From contig JBAYVY010000003.1 of the NCBI GenBank assembly GCA_041674345.1, positions 1 through 30,596 on the forward strand: a DNA stretch of 30,596 nt, written 5' to 3'. Shown one piece after another: positions 23,878 to 30,596 of this stretch (the stretch's first letter is position 1; each line of letters begins with the position of its first letter). The stretch is from JBAYVY01 sp041674345. Lineage in GTDB: Bacteria; Planctomycetota; Phycisphaerae; Phycisphaerales; Zrk34. A program made the translations under genes and the position numbers. Below the pieces are notes generated by a model. That model saw only the letters and a list, made by a program, of their open reading frames with translations, made no database searches and was not told where the DNA came from.

Positions 23878-25119
23878 TCACACTTGGCCCATGATGAGCG
23901 AGACGTTGTGGCCGCCGAAGCCGAAGTTGTTGCACATGGCGATTTTCACGTCGTGGTGCTGGGCGGCATTCGCGCAGTAGTTCAGGTCGCAACCGGCGTC
24001 GGGGTTGTCCAGATTGATCGTCGGCGGGCAGTCGCCGGTCTCGACGGCTTTGGCGGTCATGACCGCTTCGATCCCCCCGGAAGCTCCCAACAAATGGCCG
24101 GTCATGCTCTTGGTGGCGCTGATGGCCAGTTGCTTCGCATGATCGCCGAACACGGATTTGATCGCGGCGTTCTCCGCCAGGTCGCCCAGCGGGGTGCTGG
24201 TGGCGTGCGGATTGACATGCACGATGTCGGACGGATTGAGTTGCGCGAATTTCAATGCGGCGTTCATCGCGGCGGCGGCCCCGGCGCCGTTTTCATCCGG
24301 CGCGGTGATGTGGCCGGCGTCGGCGGTCATGCCGTAGCCGAGCAGTTCGGCGTAGATTTTCGCGCCGCGCGCCTTGGCGCGTTCGTATTCTTCCAGCACG
24401 ATCACGCCGCAGCCCTCGCCGATGACGAAGCCGTCGCGGTCTTTGTCGAACGGGCGACTGGCACGGGCGGGGTCGTCGTTGCGGGTGGAAAGGGCGCGCA
24501 TGGTCATGAAGCAGCCGACGCCCAGGGGAGTGACGGCTGCCTCGGAACCGCCGGTGACGATGACATCGGCTTCGCCGTATTGGATGCAGCGGGCGGCGTC
24601 GGAGATGGCGTGTCCGGCGGCGGCGCAGGCGGTGACGGTGGAATAGTTGACGCCCCTGAAGCCGAAGTGGATGGAGACGACCGCCGAGCCGGAGTTAATC
24701 ATGAGCATGGGGATCATGAAGGGGCTGGCGCGACGGGGGCCTTTTTCGAGGACTTTTTTGTGGCCCTCTTCAAAGGATTCCATGCCGCCGATGCCGGAGC
24801 CGATGATGACGCCGCAGCGATAGGGGTCTCGCTCTTTGGCCGGGTCGATGCCGGCGTCTTTGACGGCGCGGATGGAGGCGGTCAGCGCGAACTGCGCGAA
24901 CCGATCCATGCGTTTGGCGGCATGGGGGTCGAGGTCCGGCCCGCCGGTCCAGTCGGAGATTTCACCGGCGATCTTGCTGGAATGCTCGGTGGTGTCCCAG
25001 CGTTGGATGGGGTGGATGCCGCTGGTTCCGGCCAGGAGTTTGGCCCAAACTTCAGGGACATCCATGCCCAAGCTGGTGACCAGCCCCAGGCCCGTAATGA
25101 CGACGCGGCGACGATTCAT
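23878..25119 (-). CDS. fabF: Beta-ketoacyl-ACP synthase II
   Basis: A 413-aa condensing enzyme, the usual FabF size. It elongates acyl-ACP with malonyl-ACP. The catalytic triad is visible: C165 in TVTACAAAGH, H305 in HVNPHATSTPLGD and H342 in KSMTGHLLGASGG. The N-terminal RRRVVITGLGLVTSLG is also typical. It is the last gene of the fatty-acid operon, 172 bp downstream of acpP, a gap that contains a large hairpin. The start at 25119 has AGGAAC about 12 nt upstream, a slightly long spacing. Confidence 0.95.
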   Translation of the reverse strand: MNRRRVVITGLGLVTSLGMDVPEVWAKLLAGTSGIHPIQRWDTTEHSSKIAGEISDWTGGPDLDPHAAKRMDRFAQFALTASIRAVKDAGIDPAKERDPYRCGVIIGSGIGGMESFEEGHKKVLEKGPRRASPFMIPMLMINSGSAVVSIHFGFRGVNYSTVTACAAAGHAISDAARCIQYGEADVIVTGGSEAAVTPLGVGCFMTMRALSTRNDDPARASRPFDKDRDGFVIGEGCGVIVLEEYERAKARGAKIYAELLGYGMTADAGHITAPDENGAGAAAAMNAALKFAQLNPSDIVHVNPHATSTPLGDLAENAAIKSVFGDHAKQLAISATKSMTGHLLGASGGIEAVMTAKAVETGDCPPTINLDNPDAGCDLNYCANAAQHHDVKIAMCNNFGFGGHNVSLIMGQV

Positions 25120-25150
25120 GATGCGGTGTGTTCCTGGTTTGTTTCAATCC

Positions 25151-25192
25151 ACGTCCGCGCATCGGCAGATGCACAGACGATGCGACGGACGT
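25151..25192. other. Long hairpin in the acpP-fabF gap
   Basis: ACGTCCGCGCATCG (25151-25164) pairs with CGATGCGACGGACGT (25178-25192) over 14 bp with one bulged base. A second hairpin, CCACGG/CCGTGG, lies at about 25218-25234. Neither has a U-tract on the minus strand. They could stabilise or process the mRNA so that acpP is expressed above fabF; this is inference. Confidence 0.4.
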
Positions 25193-25291
25193 TTTCCAAA
25201 GCATCGCCGGCGCGCGAACCACGGAGCCGCCGTGGTCTTGGCAAGCCCCGTGAAACGCCTGTGGCGGCGTGGGTTCGGACGCGACCGAATC

Positions 25292-25543
25292 TCAGGCCGG
25301 TTTGTCCATATGGCCCATGATGTAGTCGATCGCCTGGCCGACGGTCTGGATTTTCTCGGCTTCCTCGTCGGGGATCGAGGTCTCGAATTCGTCCTCGAAT
25401 TCCATGACCAGTTCCACCGTGTCCAGCGAGTCGGCATTCAGGTCGTTGATGAAATGGGTGTCGCGATTGATTTCGCCCTTGTCCACGCCCATTTGCTCGG
25501 CGACGATGTCGATCACCTTTTGTTCGACTTCTTTCACATCCAT
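25292..25543 (-). CDS. acpP: Acyl carrier protein
   Basis: An 83-aa acidic helical protein. The phosphopantetheine site is S39 in LNADSLDTVELVMEFEDEF. Helix I (EVEQKVIDIVAEQMGV) and the C-terminal helix (AEKIQTVGQAIDYI) match AcpP. It carries growing acyl chains for FabD, FabG, FabF and FabH, all encoded here. AAGGAGA lies 8 nt before the start at 25543. A good sigma-70 promoter stands in the 134-bp gap upstream, so acpP-fabF can be transcribed apart from the rest of the operon. Confidence 0.97.
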   Translation of the reverse strand: MDVKEVEQKVIDIVAEQMGVDKGEINRDTHFINDLNADSLDTVELVMEFEDEFETSIPDEEAEKIQTVGQAIDYIMGHMDKPA

Positions 25544-25607
25544 TGTGCGGTCTCCTTAGTTGGGATCTGGTCTGTTTCGACGCTCCGTCGTCCCGCGTCG
25601 TGCGGGC

Positions 25608-25636
25608 AATATATCTGCGAATCGTCCGACTGCCAA
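25608..25636 (-). promoter_or_regulatory. Sigma-70-like promoter for acpP-fabF
   Basis: On the minus strand TTGGCA (25636-25631) and TATATT (25613-25608) are separated by 17 bp, a near-ideal arrangement, about 65 bp before the acpP start. Confidence 0.6.
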
Positions 25637-25677
25637 GGCGAACGCCGCCCTGGTCACGCGGTTTTGTTTCCATGAGT

Positions 25678-26436
25678 TTAACGCATTGTCATCCCGCCAT
25701 CGACCGCCAGCACCTGCCCGGTCACATAACCGGCCTCTTCGCCCGCCAGGTACGCCACCGCCGACGCCACTTCCGCCGCCGTCCCCATGCGTTTGAGCGG
25801 TGTGAACATCCTGACGCCTTCCTTGATCGCCTCCGGCAATCCTTCGGTCATATCCGTTTCGATGAAGCCCGGCGCGACCACGTTGGCGGTGATGTTCTTG
25901 CCCGCCAGTTCCTTGGCGATGCTCTTGGTCAGCCCCAGCAACCCCGCCTTCGACGCGGCGTAATTGCACTGACCGGCGTTGCCCACCAGCCCCGACACCG
26001 AACTGATATTGATGATCCGTCCCCACTTGCCCCGCAACATCGGCTTGGCCGCGGCGCGACAGGCGATGAACGCGCTGCGCAGGTTCACACGGATCACCTC
26101 GTCGAACTGCTCATCGCTCATGCGGAGAATCAGCGTGTCACGGGTGATGCCCGCGTTGTTCACCAGAATATCCAGCCGACCGAATTCCTCCGCCACCGAC
26201 TCGATCATCGCGGTCAGGGCCGCGCCGTCGCCGATGTCACAGGTTTTCACAGTGGCGGTTCCGCCGCCCCCGGAAGCGGATTCGATCCGCTGTTTCACCG
26301 CGTCGAGTTTGGCCAGGTCACGGGCGACCAGCACGACGTGCCGGCCCTGAGCGGCCAGCGCCAACGCGATCGCCTGTCCGATGCCGCGACTGGCGCCGGT
26401 GACGATGGCAACACGTTTTTCCGTCGTTGGGGTCAT
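25678..26436 (-). CDS. fabG: 3-oxoacyl-ACP reductase (SDR family)
   Basis: A 252-aa short-chain dehydrogenase/reductase. The NADPH-binding motif is TGASRGIG (13-20), and NNAG lies at 93-96. The catalytic residues are S146 in INISSVSG, Y159 and K163 in YAASK. The C-terminal half has APGFIETDMTEGLP and ends VTGQVLAVDGGM, as in FabG. It reduces 3-oxoacyl-ACP in each elongation round. A short Gly/Ser-rich stretch (SASGGGG, about 53-59) is encoded by a CCCCCGGAA 9-mer site (26267-26275) and may be a small insertion in a surface loop. It is separated from fabD by element I. Confidence 0.95.
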   Translation of the reverse strand: MTPTTEKRVAIVTGASRGIGQAIALALAAQGRHVVLVARDLAKLDAVKQRIESASGGGGTATVKTCDIGDGAALTAMIESVAEEFGRLDILVNNAGITRDTLILRMSDEQFDEVIRVNLRSAFIACRAAAKPMLRGKWGRIINISSVSGLVGNAGQCNYAASKAGLLGLTKSIAKELAGKNITANVVAPGFIETDMTEGLPEAIKEGVRMFTPLKRMGTAAEVASAVAYLAGEEAGYVTGQVLAVDGGMTMR

Positions 26437-26473
26437 GGTTCTGTCTCGATCAATTCAAAAAGAAGGCGAAGAA

Positions 26474-26585
26474 AAGAATTTGAAACACAGAGGACACAGA
26501 GAACACAGAGATAAGATTTTTCAAAATTATTCTCCGCCTTTTTTCCCTCTCTGTGATCTCTGTGCCCTCTGTGTTTCAAATTCTT
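26474..26585. repeat. Heptamer stem-loop element I, 38-bp arms
   Basis: The arms 26474-26511 and 26548-26585 are 38 nt each and complementary at 36 positions. They start AAGAATTTGAAACACAGAGG and continue with CACAGAG heptamers. The 36-nt loop contains ATTATTCTCCGCC and then TTTTTTC, aligning with the element B loop core. It lies between fabD (18 bp past its stop) and fabG, inside an otherwise tight operon. It is the best-preserved arm pair in the window. Confidence 0.9.
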
Positions 26586-26602
26586 TCATTTATTTCTTTG
26601 CG

Positions 26603-27529
26603 TTACGCCGGTTCCGCGAAGTTTTCGACTTTCACGGCTTTGTCGATGCGTCGCATCAGACCGCTGAGCACCTTGCCGGGGGCCGGTTCGACAAACCGCG
26701 CCCCGGGGGCCGGAATGTTGGCGATCAACCATTGCACGTCCTGCGTCCAGCGTACCGACTGGGTGATCTGCGCGACAAGCATTTTTTTGATCGACGCGAT
26801 GTCGTTGTCATGCGGCTGGCCGGTGACGTTGCTCATCACAGGCACGGTCGGCAGGTTCCAGTTCGCCTTGTCCAGCGCCGCGGCCATCCGGTCGGCGGCG
26901 GGCCGCATCAGCGGCGAGTGAAACGCGCCGGCGACGGTCAACGCGGTGGCCTTCAAACCCATCTTCGACGCGACGGTCAGGGCGCGTTCACAGGCGTCTT
27001 TCGACCCGCTGACGACGACCTGGCCGGGACAGTTGAAGTTCGCGGGAACCAGCACTCCGTCGCCCTTCGCATCGTCGCAAAGTTGATTGGCCTGCGATTC
27101 GTCGGCACCGATGAGGGCGACCATGCTGGAGGGCGTCGCGGTCGCGGCTTCCTGCATGAACGTGCCGCGCTGACGCACGAGCATCAATCCATCTTCAAAG
27201 CTGAACGCCCCGGCCATGTAAAGCGCGGTGTATTCGCCGAGCGACAGGCCCGCGGTCGCCGCGAGGTGGGCCGGGTCGATCACGCCCTGCTGCTTCAACG
27301 CTTCGCAACAGGCGACCGAAGTCGTGTAAATCGCGGCCTGCGCCACATCGGTGCGGGTGACTTCGCTTTCGGGGCCTTCAAAACAGACCTTCGACAAACC
27401 GAACCCCAGCACTTCGTCGGCGCGGGCGAAAATCTCGCGGCCGATTTCAAACTTCTCAGCCCACGCCTTGCCCATGCCCACATGTTGAGCCCCCTGACCA
27501 GGGAACAAGATGACTAGTGAATTGCTCAT
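26603..27529 (-). CDS. fabD: Malonyl-CoA:ACP transacylase
   Basis: A 308-aa protein, the usual FabD length. The N-terminal VILFPGQGAQHVGMG is diagnostic. The nucleophile is S97 in GLSLGEYTAL and the catalytic His is H204 in VAGAFHSPLM. It loads malonyl groups onto AcpP. The start at 27529 overlaps the stop of the four-helix-bundle gene (ATGA), and the region where a ribosome site would lie is filled by GATTTCG-type heptamers, so no Shine-Dalgarno sequence is visible. Translation may depend on coupling to the upstream inserted ORF. Confidence 0.95.
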   Translation of the reverse strand: MSNSLVILFPGQGAQHVGMGKAWAEKFEIGREIFARADEVLGFGLSKVCFEGPESEVTRTDVAQAAIYTTSVACCEALKQQGVIDPAHLAATAGLSLGEYTALYMAGAFSFEDGLMLVRQRGTFMQEAATATPSSMVALIGADESQANQLCDDAKGDGVLVPANFNCPGQVVVSGSKDACERALTVASKMGLKATALTVAGAFHSPLMRPAADRMAAALDKANWNLPTVPVMSNVTGQPHDNDIASIKKMLVAQITQSVRWTQDVQWLIANIPAPGARFVEPAPGKVLSGLMRRIDKAVKVENFAEPA

Positions 27530-27930
27530 TGTGCGATTTCTGATTTCGGATTTCGGATTTCTGATTTTGCACCGACTCGACGTTGCTTGGTGGATTTTAC
27601 CGTGGCCGCGACGATCGACAATAACTCATCGCATGCCTGTTGCGGTTTTTTCAATCGTCCCGCCTTGACCAAACCGGACTCGGCGATCAAATCAAGCCAA
27701 TAGAGGGTTTCGTCTGATTCGCGTTGGGCGATTTCCAGGGTTGTCACAAAATGCCGGCGGGATGACGTCCTGATGGCCTCCCGATAATTCGCGCCTATGG
27801 AAGTTCCTGATTTCAAAATCTGCCGTCCCAACACATCGCCCACTCGTCCGGCGGGTAATGCGGCCACAAGCCGAATCACCCGTACCGCGAAATCCCGCGT
27901 TCGTTTTCGCATCACATTGCGATCCATCAT
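27526..27930 (-). CDS. Four-helix-bundle protein, 23S rRNA intervening-sequence (IVP/S23) family
   Basis: A 134-aa protein. RTRDFAVRVIRLVAAL, then QILKSGTSIGANYREAIRTS and EIAQRESDETLYWLDLI are the family's signature helices. Relatives are encoded in intervening sequences of bacterial 23S rRNA genes, and the Avd accessory protein of diversity-generating retroelements shares the fold; the biochemical role is largely unknown. The last 14 residues (AKSEIRNPKSEIAQ) are encoded by the left heptamer arm, so the repeat is part of the gene. GAGGA (27939-27935) precedes two adjacent ATG codons, 27930 and 27927; the second has the better spacing. It sits inside element J, between fabH and fabD, on the operon strand, and its TGA overlaps the fabD ATG. 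Confidence 0.85.
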   Translation of the reverse strand: MMDRNVMRKRTRDFAVRVIRLVAALPAGRVGDVLGRQILKSGTSIGANYREAIRTSSRRHFVTTLEIAQRESDETLYWLDLIAESGLVKAGRLKKPQQACDELLSIVAATVKSTKQRRVGAKSEIRNPKSEIAQ

Positions 27931-27980
27931 CGCGTCCTCGGCGGCCCAAATCAGAAATCAGAAATCCCAAACAGAAATCG
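27534..27980. mobile_element. Element J: heptamer inverted repeats enclosing the four-helix-bundle gene
   Basis: The left arm (27535-27569) is five heptamers: GATTTCT, GATTTCG, GATTTCG, GATTTCT, GATTTTG. The right arm (about 27947-27980) is AAATCAG, AAATCAG, AAATCCC, AAACAG, AAATCG, the reverse complement with two small changes. The enclosed 377 bp hold nearly the whole four-helix-bundle gene. The outer right end touches the fabH stop codon (27981-27983), and the outer left end is 5 bp from the fabD ATG. No transposase, recombinase or reverse transcriptase is inside. Mobility is inferred from the inserted position and the relation to the other heptamer elements. Confidence 0.7.
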
Positions 27981-28994
27981 TTACAACCGCCACAAACTCG
28001 TTCCCCAGCTCAGCCCGCCGCCCTGGGCGACGAAGATGACGTGGTCACCTTCGCCGATCATTTTTTGGTCCATCAGTTCGTGCAGGCAGATGCCGACGCT
28101 GGCGGCGGAAGTGTTGCCGTAGCGGTCGATGTTCATGTAAATCTTGTCGGTGTCGAAGCCCAGCTTTTTCCACGCGCTTTCCAACATGCGGCTGTTGGAC
28201 TGATGCGGAATCACCATCTTGATGTCAGCGGCGGTCATACCGCAATACGTCATCGCGCTTTCGACGCACTCGGCGAGCTTTTCAACCGCGAACTTGTAAA
28301 CGGCCCGGCCGTTCATCTGAAGCGTGTTGAACTTGCCGGTGAACGTCTCTTTTCCCGACGGGGGAATATCGGTTTCGGTGCGGGGCACGTAAAGCACCTG
28401 CCCGCGCTCGCCGTCGGAACCGAGCGACTGATAAAGGCAGCCCTGGCCCGGCGTGTCGGTGGCGGACAGAATCGCCGCGCCCGCGCCGTCGCCGAACAGG
28501 ACGCAGGTGCCGCGGTCTTCGTAGTTGGTGATGCGGGTCAGCGTTTCGGAAGCGACCACGGCGACGTGGCGATAGAAGCCGGACCGCACGGCGTTGGACG
28601 CCATGTTCAGCGCCGCGACGAAACCCGTGCAGGCGATGTTCATGTCGAACGCCCCGGCGGGGATCGCGCCGATCTTGCGGACGATCTGCGCGCTCATCGC
28701 CGGGCAGATCACGTCCGGCGTCATCGTCGCGCAGATCAGCAAATCCAAATCAGCCGGCTTCAACCCGGCATTCTTCAACGCCTGCGTCACCGCCGCGGCG
28801 CCGAGGTCGCTGTTGGCCTGGTCGGGCGTGGTGACGTGGCGGACCTTGATGCCGGTGCGCTGGGTGATCCACTCGTCATTGGTATCGACCATGCGTTCGA
28901 GATCGGCGTTGGTCAGCAGCTTGTCCGGCACGTACATGCCGGTGCCTGCGATTTTCACGCCGCGGGGTTGATGGGCGTCCTTGCCGTGGGTCAT
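27981..28994 (-). CDS. fabH: Beta-ketoacyl-ACP synthase III
   Basis: A 337-aa protein that starts fatty-acid synthesis by condensing acetyl-CoA with malonyl-ACP. The catalytic triad is C122 in MNIACTGFVAALN, H264 in IPHQSNSRM and N294 in RYGNTSAASVG. NDEWITQRTGI near residue 40 is also typical. Its ATG overlaps the plsX stop codon (ATGA at 28994-28991), the usual tight coupling in this operon. The stop codon at 27981-27983 is immediately followed by the arm of element J. Confidence 0.95.
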   Translation of the reverse strand: MTHGKDAHQPRGVKIAGTGMYVPDKLLTNADLERMVDTNDEWITQRTGIKVRHVTTPDQANSDLGAAAVTQALKNAGLKPADLDLLICATMTPDVICPAMSAQIVRKIGAIPAGAFDMNIACTGFVAALNMASNAVRSGFYRHVAVVASETLTRITNYEDRGTCVLFGDGAGAAILSATDTPGQGCLYQSLGSDGERGQVLYVPRTETDIPPSGKETFTGKFNTLQMNGRAVYKFAVEKLAECVESAMTYCGMTAADIKMVIPHQSNSRMLESAWKKLGFDTDKIYMNIDRYGNTSAASVGICLHELMDQKMIGEGDHVIFVAQGGGLSWGTSLWRL

Positions 28995-30025
28995 TCGGTC
29001 ACCTCGCCGACGTATTGGGATGCGGTTTGGAGCGTCTGGACGATTTTCTGATTCACCCCGTGACGCATGTAACTCAGTGAATTGCGGATCGCGGCCTTGA
29101 TGGTGCGCGCCTCGGAGGAACCGTGACAGATCACGCAGTTGCCATTGACGCCCAGCAGCGGCGCTCCGCCGAACTCGTGGTAATCATGCTTCGCGTAGAT
29201 CGCCTTGACGACGGGCTCGAACTTCAACGCCAGTTCGGGGTCGGTCTCGAAAATTTCGTGCGCGATGGTCTTGAACAGACCCGCGGCCAGCCCCTCGGCC
29301 AGTTTCAGCACGACGTTGCCGGTGAATCCCTCGGTGACGACGACATCGGCTTTTCCGGAGAACAGGTCGCGGCCCTCGGCGTGGCCGACATAGTTCAAAC
29401 CCGGGTCGGCGCGCATCAGCCGGCTGGTCTCTTTGACCAGCCCCGTGCCTTTGCCCTCTTCCCCGCCGACGCTGAGAATGGCCACGCGCGGGTTTTCAAT
29501 GCCGTGAATGTCACGCGCGAAGATGCCCGCCATATGACCGTATTGATGCAGATGGTGCGGCTTGGGCGCGATGTTCGCGCCGACATCGCAGACAACGACC
29601 GGCCCGAAAAAAGTCGGCATGGTCACGGCGATACCGGGCCGATGCACCCCCTTGAGCCGGCGCATGAACATCTGCGCCGCGGCGACGCATGCGCCGGTGT
29701 TGCCCGCGGAGATGATGATGTCGCACTGCCTGTCACCGGCGCGGTGGGAACCGAGCCAGCCCATGCGTGTGATGGAACTTTCCGGTTTGGCGCGGATACC
29801 TTCCACCGGCGTCTCGTCCATGGCGATGACTTCGGTGGTGGGTTCGATGATGAGGTGGGGGTCATGTGACAGGCCGCGTTCCACGATGACTTCCTGGATG
29901 ATTTGCTGATCGCCGATGAGGACCAGACGGTCGTCGTCATTGAGCAGGGGCAGCGCGTCGAGCGCTCCGTCCAGAATGGCATCGGGCGCATGGTCTCCGC
30001 CCATGACGTCCAGCGCGATCCGCAT
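28991..30025 (-). CDS. plsX: Phosphate acyltransferase PlsX
   Basis: A 344-aa protein that converts acyl-ACP to acyl-phosphate for phospholipid synthesis. Seen are MRIALDVMGGDHAPDAILDG at the N-terminus, IIISAGNTGACVAAAQMFM, the long GPVVVCDVGAN segment, GRDLFSGKADVVVTEGFTGN and GGAPLLGVNGNCVICHGSS, all typical of PlsX. The start at 30025 lies 3 bp after the rpmF stop codon. The order rpmF-plsX-fabH is widespread in bacteria. Confidence 0.95.
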   Translation of the reverse strand: MRIALDVMGGDHAPDAILDGALDALPLLNDDDRLVLIGDQQIIQEVIVERGLSHDPHLIIEPTTEVIAMDETPVEGIRAKPESSITRMGWLGSHRAGDRQCDIIISAGNTGACVAAAQMFMRRLKGVHRPGIAVTMPTFFGPVVVCDVGANIAPKPHHLHQYGHMAGIFARDIHGIENPRVAILSVGGEEGKGTGLVKETSRLMRADPGLNYVGHAEGRDLFSGKADVVVTEGFTGNVVLKLAEGLAAGLFKTIAHEIFETDPELALKFEPVVKAIYAKHDYHEFGGAPLLGVNGNCVICHGSSEARTIKAAIRNSLSYMRHGVNQKIVQTLQTASQYVGEVTE

Positions 30026-30028
30026 CGA

Positions 30029-30211
30029 TTATTCTTCCTCGTGGGTCTTGAGGGACAGACCGGGGCGAACGTAACCGCAGTTTTTGCAAGCGGCATGAGG
30101 GAGCTTGGCCGAGCCGCAGTTGGGGCAGACGACGGACTGATTGCCGCGCAGGGCGTGATGGCTTCGCCGAATGCGCTTGCGGGCTTTGCTGGTTTTGGTG
30201 ACCGGTAGCAT
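30029..30211 (-). CDS. rpmF: Large-subunit ribosomal protein bL32
   Basis: A 60-aa protein, normal for bL32. The basic N-terminus VTKTSKARKRIRRSHHAL is followed by a zinc ribbon with C29-x-x-C32 (CPNC) and C42-x-x-C45 (CKNC). The start at 30211 is chosen because MLPVTKTS is the family start and GAGGAT precedes it; the open frame upstream reads through heptamer element L and is not coding. First gene of the fatty-acid operon, as often seen. Confidence 0.95.
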   Translation of the reverse strand: MLPVTKTSKARKRIRRSHHALRGNQSVVCPNCGSAKLPHAACKNCGYVRPGLSLKTHEEE

Positions 30212-30225
30212 GGTGAAATCCTCTG

Positions 30226-30274
30226 TGCGTCGTGCGGTGTGCGCCTTGCGGTATGCGTCCTGCGGCTTGCGGAA
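30226..30274. repeat. Heptamer array L in the rpmF leader
   Basis: Seven consecutive heptamers beginning TGCG: TGCGTCG, TGCGGTG, TGCGCCT, TGCGGTA, TGCGTCC, TGCGGCT, TGCGGAA. TGCG is invariant while the last three bases vary. The sequence after the array (AGCATCTGTGAAC) replaces a second arm; no complementary arm is seen. The start of the loop, TGCGGAAA, is shared with element F. It lies within the transcribed leader, 15 bp before the rpmF start codon. Confidence 0.75.
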
Positions 30275-30341
30275 AGCATCTGTGAACAACCATCTGAACC
30301 GCTTCCCGGACACTTCCGGGGGGGCAATGGCGAATGAGGAA

Positions 30342-30370
30342 TGTTAATGGTCCGCTTACAAACTGTCAAG
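30342..30370 (-). promoter_or_regulatory. Sigma-70-like promoter for the rpmF-plsX-fab operon
   Basis: On the minus strand a consensus TTGACA (30370-30365) is followed after exactly 17 bp by TAACAT (30347-30342). This would give a leader of about 125 nt containing a small CCGGA/TCCGG hairpin (about 30308-30320) and heptamer array L. The -35 box lies close to the remnant of a transposase gene, so the mobile element's end may contribute it. Confidence 0.65.
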
Positions 30371-30418
30371 AACTCCCCGCTAGGCCAGGGCGAACGACCA
30401 CGCGGGTGCATGACACCC

Positions 30419-30596
30419 TACGCGGCTTGTCGGAGGGGTGAGCCGCACGACCCGTAGTGGTTCCAGCGGTCGTCGTTGCTGAGCCACAAGCTGCGCGGGG
30501 CGAGGATGGGTTCGACGCCGGCGGTGTGCCGGAACTGTTCGGTGCCTTTGACACGTTTGTTGAATTGCTTGACACCGGCCTCGGTCACGCCGCTGC
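30419..30596 (-). CDS. Transposase C-terminal end, probably ISKra4-like, cut by window edge
   Basis: The minus-strand frame entering at the right edge reads SGVTEAGVKQFNKRVKGTEQ.., then VEPILAPRSLWLSNDDRWNH and stops at 30419. The pattern G-V-T-E-A..K-x..R-x-K-G-t-e..L..R-x-L-W-L-S..D-x-R-W resembles the C-terminus of ISKra4-group transposases. Only about 58 codons are visible, so the family call is tentative and it is unknown whether the copy is whole. Its terminal inverted repeat was not identified; 30371-30418 would hold the element's end. Confidence 0.5.

Noticed and set aside
27526..27980. Complete diversity-generating retroelement
   Set aside because: The four-helix-bundle protein is Avd-like, but no reverse transcriptase, template repeat or variable repeat is seen in the window.

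Overview
The window looks like a piece of a GC-rich Planctomycetota chromosome, probably from the Phycisphaerae or a related lineage. The reasons are a PEP-CTERM surface protein, a cluster of unusual glycosidases, a remnant of an H-X9-DG pseudopilin, a phosphate-type OprO/OprP porin and a complete rpmF-plsX-fabHDG-acpP-fabF operon. This assignment is inferred from gene content; no rRNA or tRNA gene is present to confirm it.

Layout. (1) 0.1-11.4 kb, plus strand: a carbohydrate block with a PEP-CTERM protein, a secreted clan GH-A-like hydrolase, a GH78 rhamnosidase-like enzyme, a GH20-like hexosaminidase and a six-hairpin glycosidase-like protein. The first two genes share a promoter-like motif. 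(2) 11.4-12.0 kb: hairpin-rich DNA with a decayed pseudopilin tail. (3) 12.0-14.2 kb, minus strand: arfB-like gene, small membrane protein, rodA/ftsW, small membrane protein. (4) 14.4-15.9 kb, plus strand: TetR regulator and DedA/YqaA membrane protein. (5) 16.0-17.2 kb, minus strand: a PhyH dioxygenase gene joined by an apparent deletion to the 3' half of a uroporphyrinogen-decarboxylase-like gene; both are broken. (6) 17.5-21.9 kb, plus strand: a phosphate-response block (porin with a Pho-box-like promoter, phoB, phoR and a decayed phoU). (7) 22.0-23.7 kb: a UbiD-family decarboxylase. (8) 30.2-23.9 kb, minus strand: the fatty-acid synthesis operon, reading rpmF, plsX, fabH, [four-helix-bundle gene], fabD, fabG, acpP, fabF. 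(9) Right edge: the C-terminal end of a probable transposase.

The most striking feature is a dispersed family of about a dozen stem-loop elements whose arms are built from 7-nt repeats. Each element uses its own heptamer (for example GTCTCCT, AATGACG, ACACAGAG-type, GAACCCC, GCGTCCT, GATTTCG), and most carry the heptamer on one side of a short loop and its reverse complement on the other. Several loops share a core resembling ATTCGCACGCCGGGGGTTC. Many elements start within 0-18 bp of a stop codon. One, at 27534-27980, holds between its arms a complete gene for a four-helix-bundle protein of the 23S rRNA intervening-sequence (IVP/S23) family, the fold shared with Avd of diversity-generating retroelements. 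It sits exactly between fabH and fabD, and its stop codon overlaps the fabD start. I infer that the ORF-less elements may be non-autonomous relatives of this one and that together they form a little-described mobile or repeat-generating system.

A second dispersed signal is the 9-mer CCCCCGGAA, with 16 copies on both strands. It is absent from 1.7-10.9 kb and sometimes sits inside genes as PAPG or GGGSGGG-type insertions.
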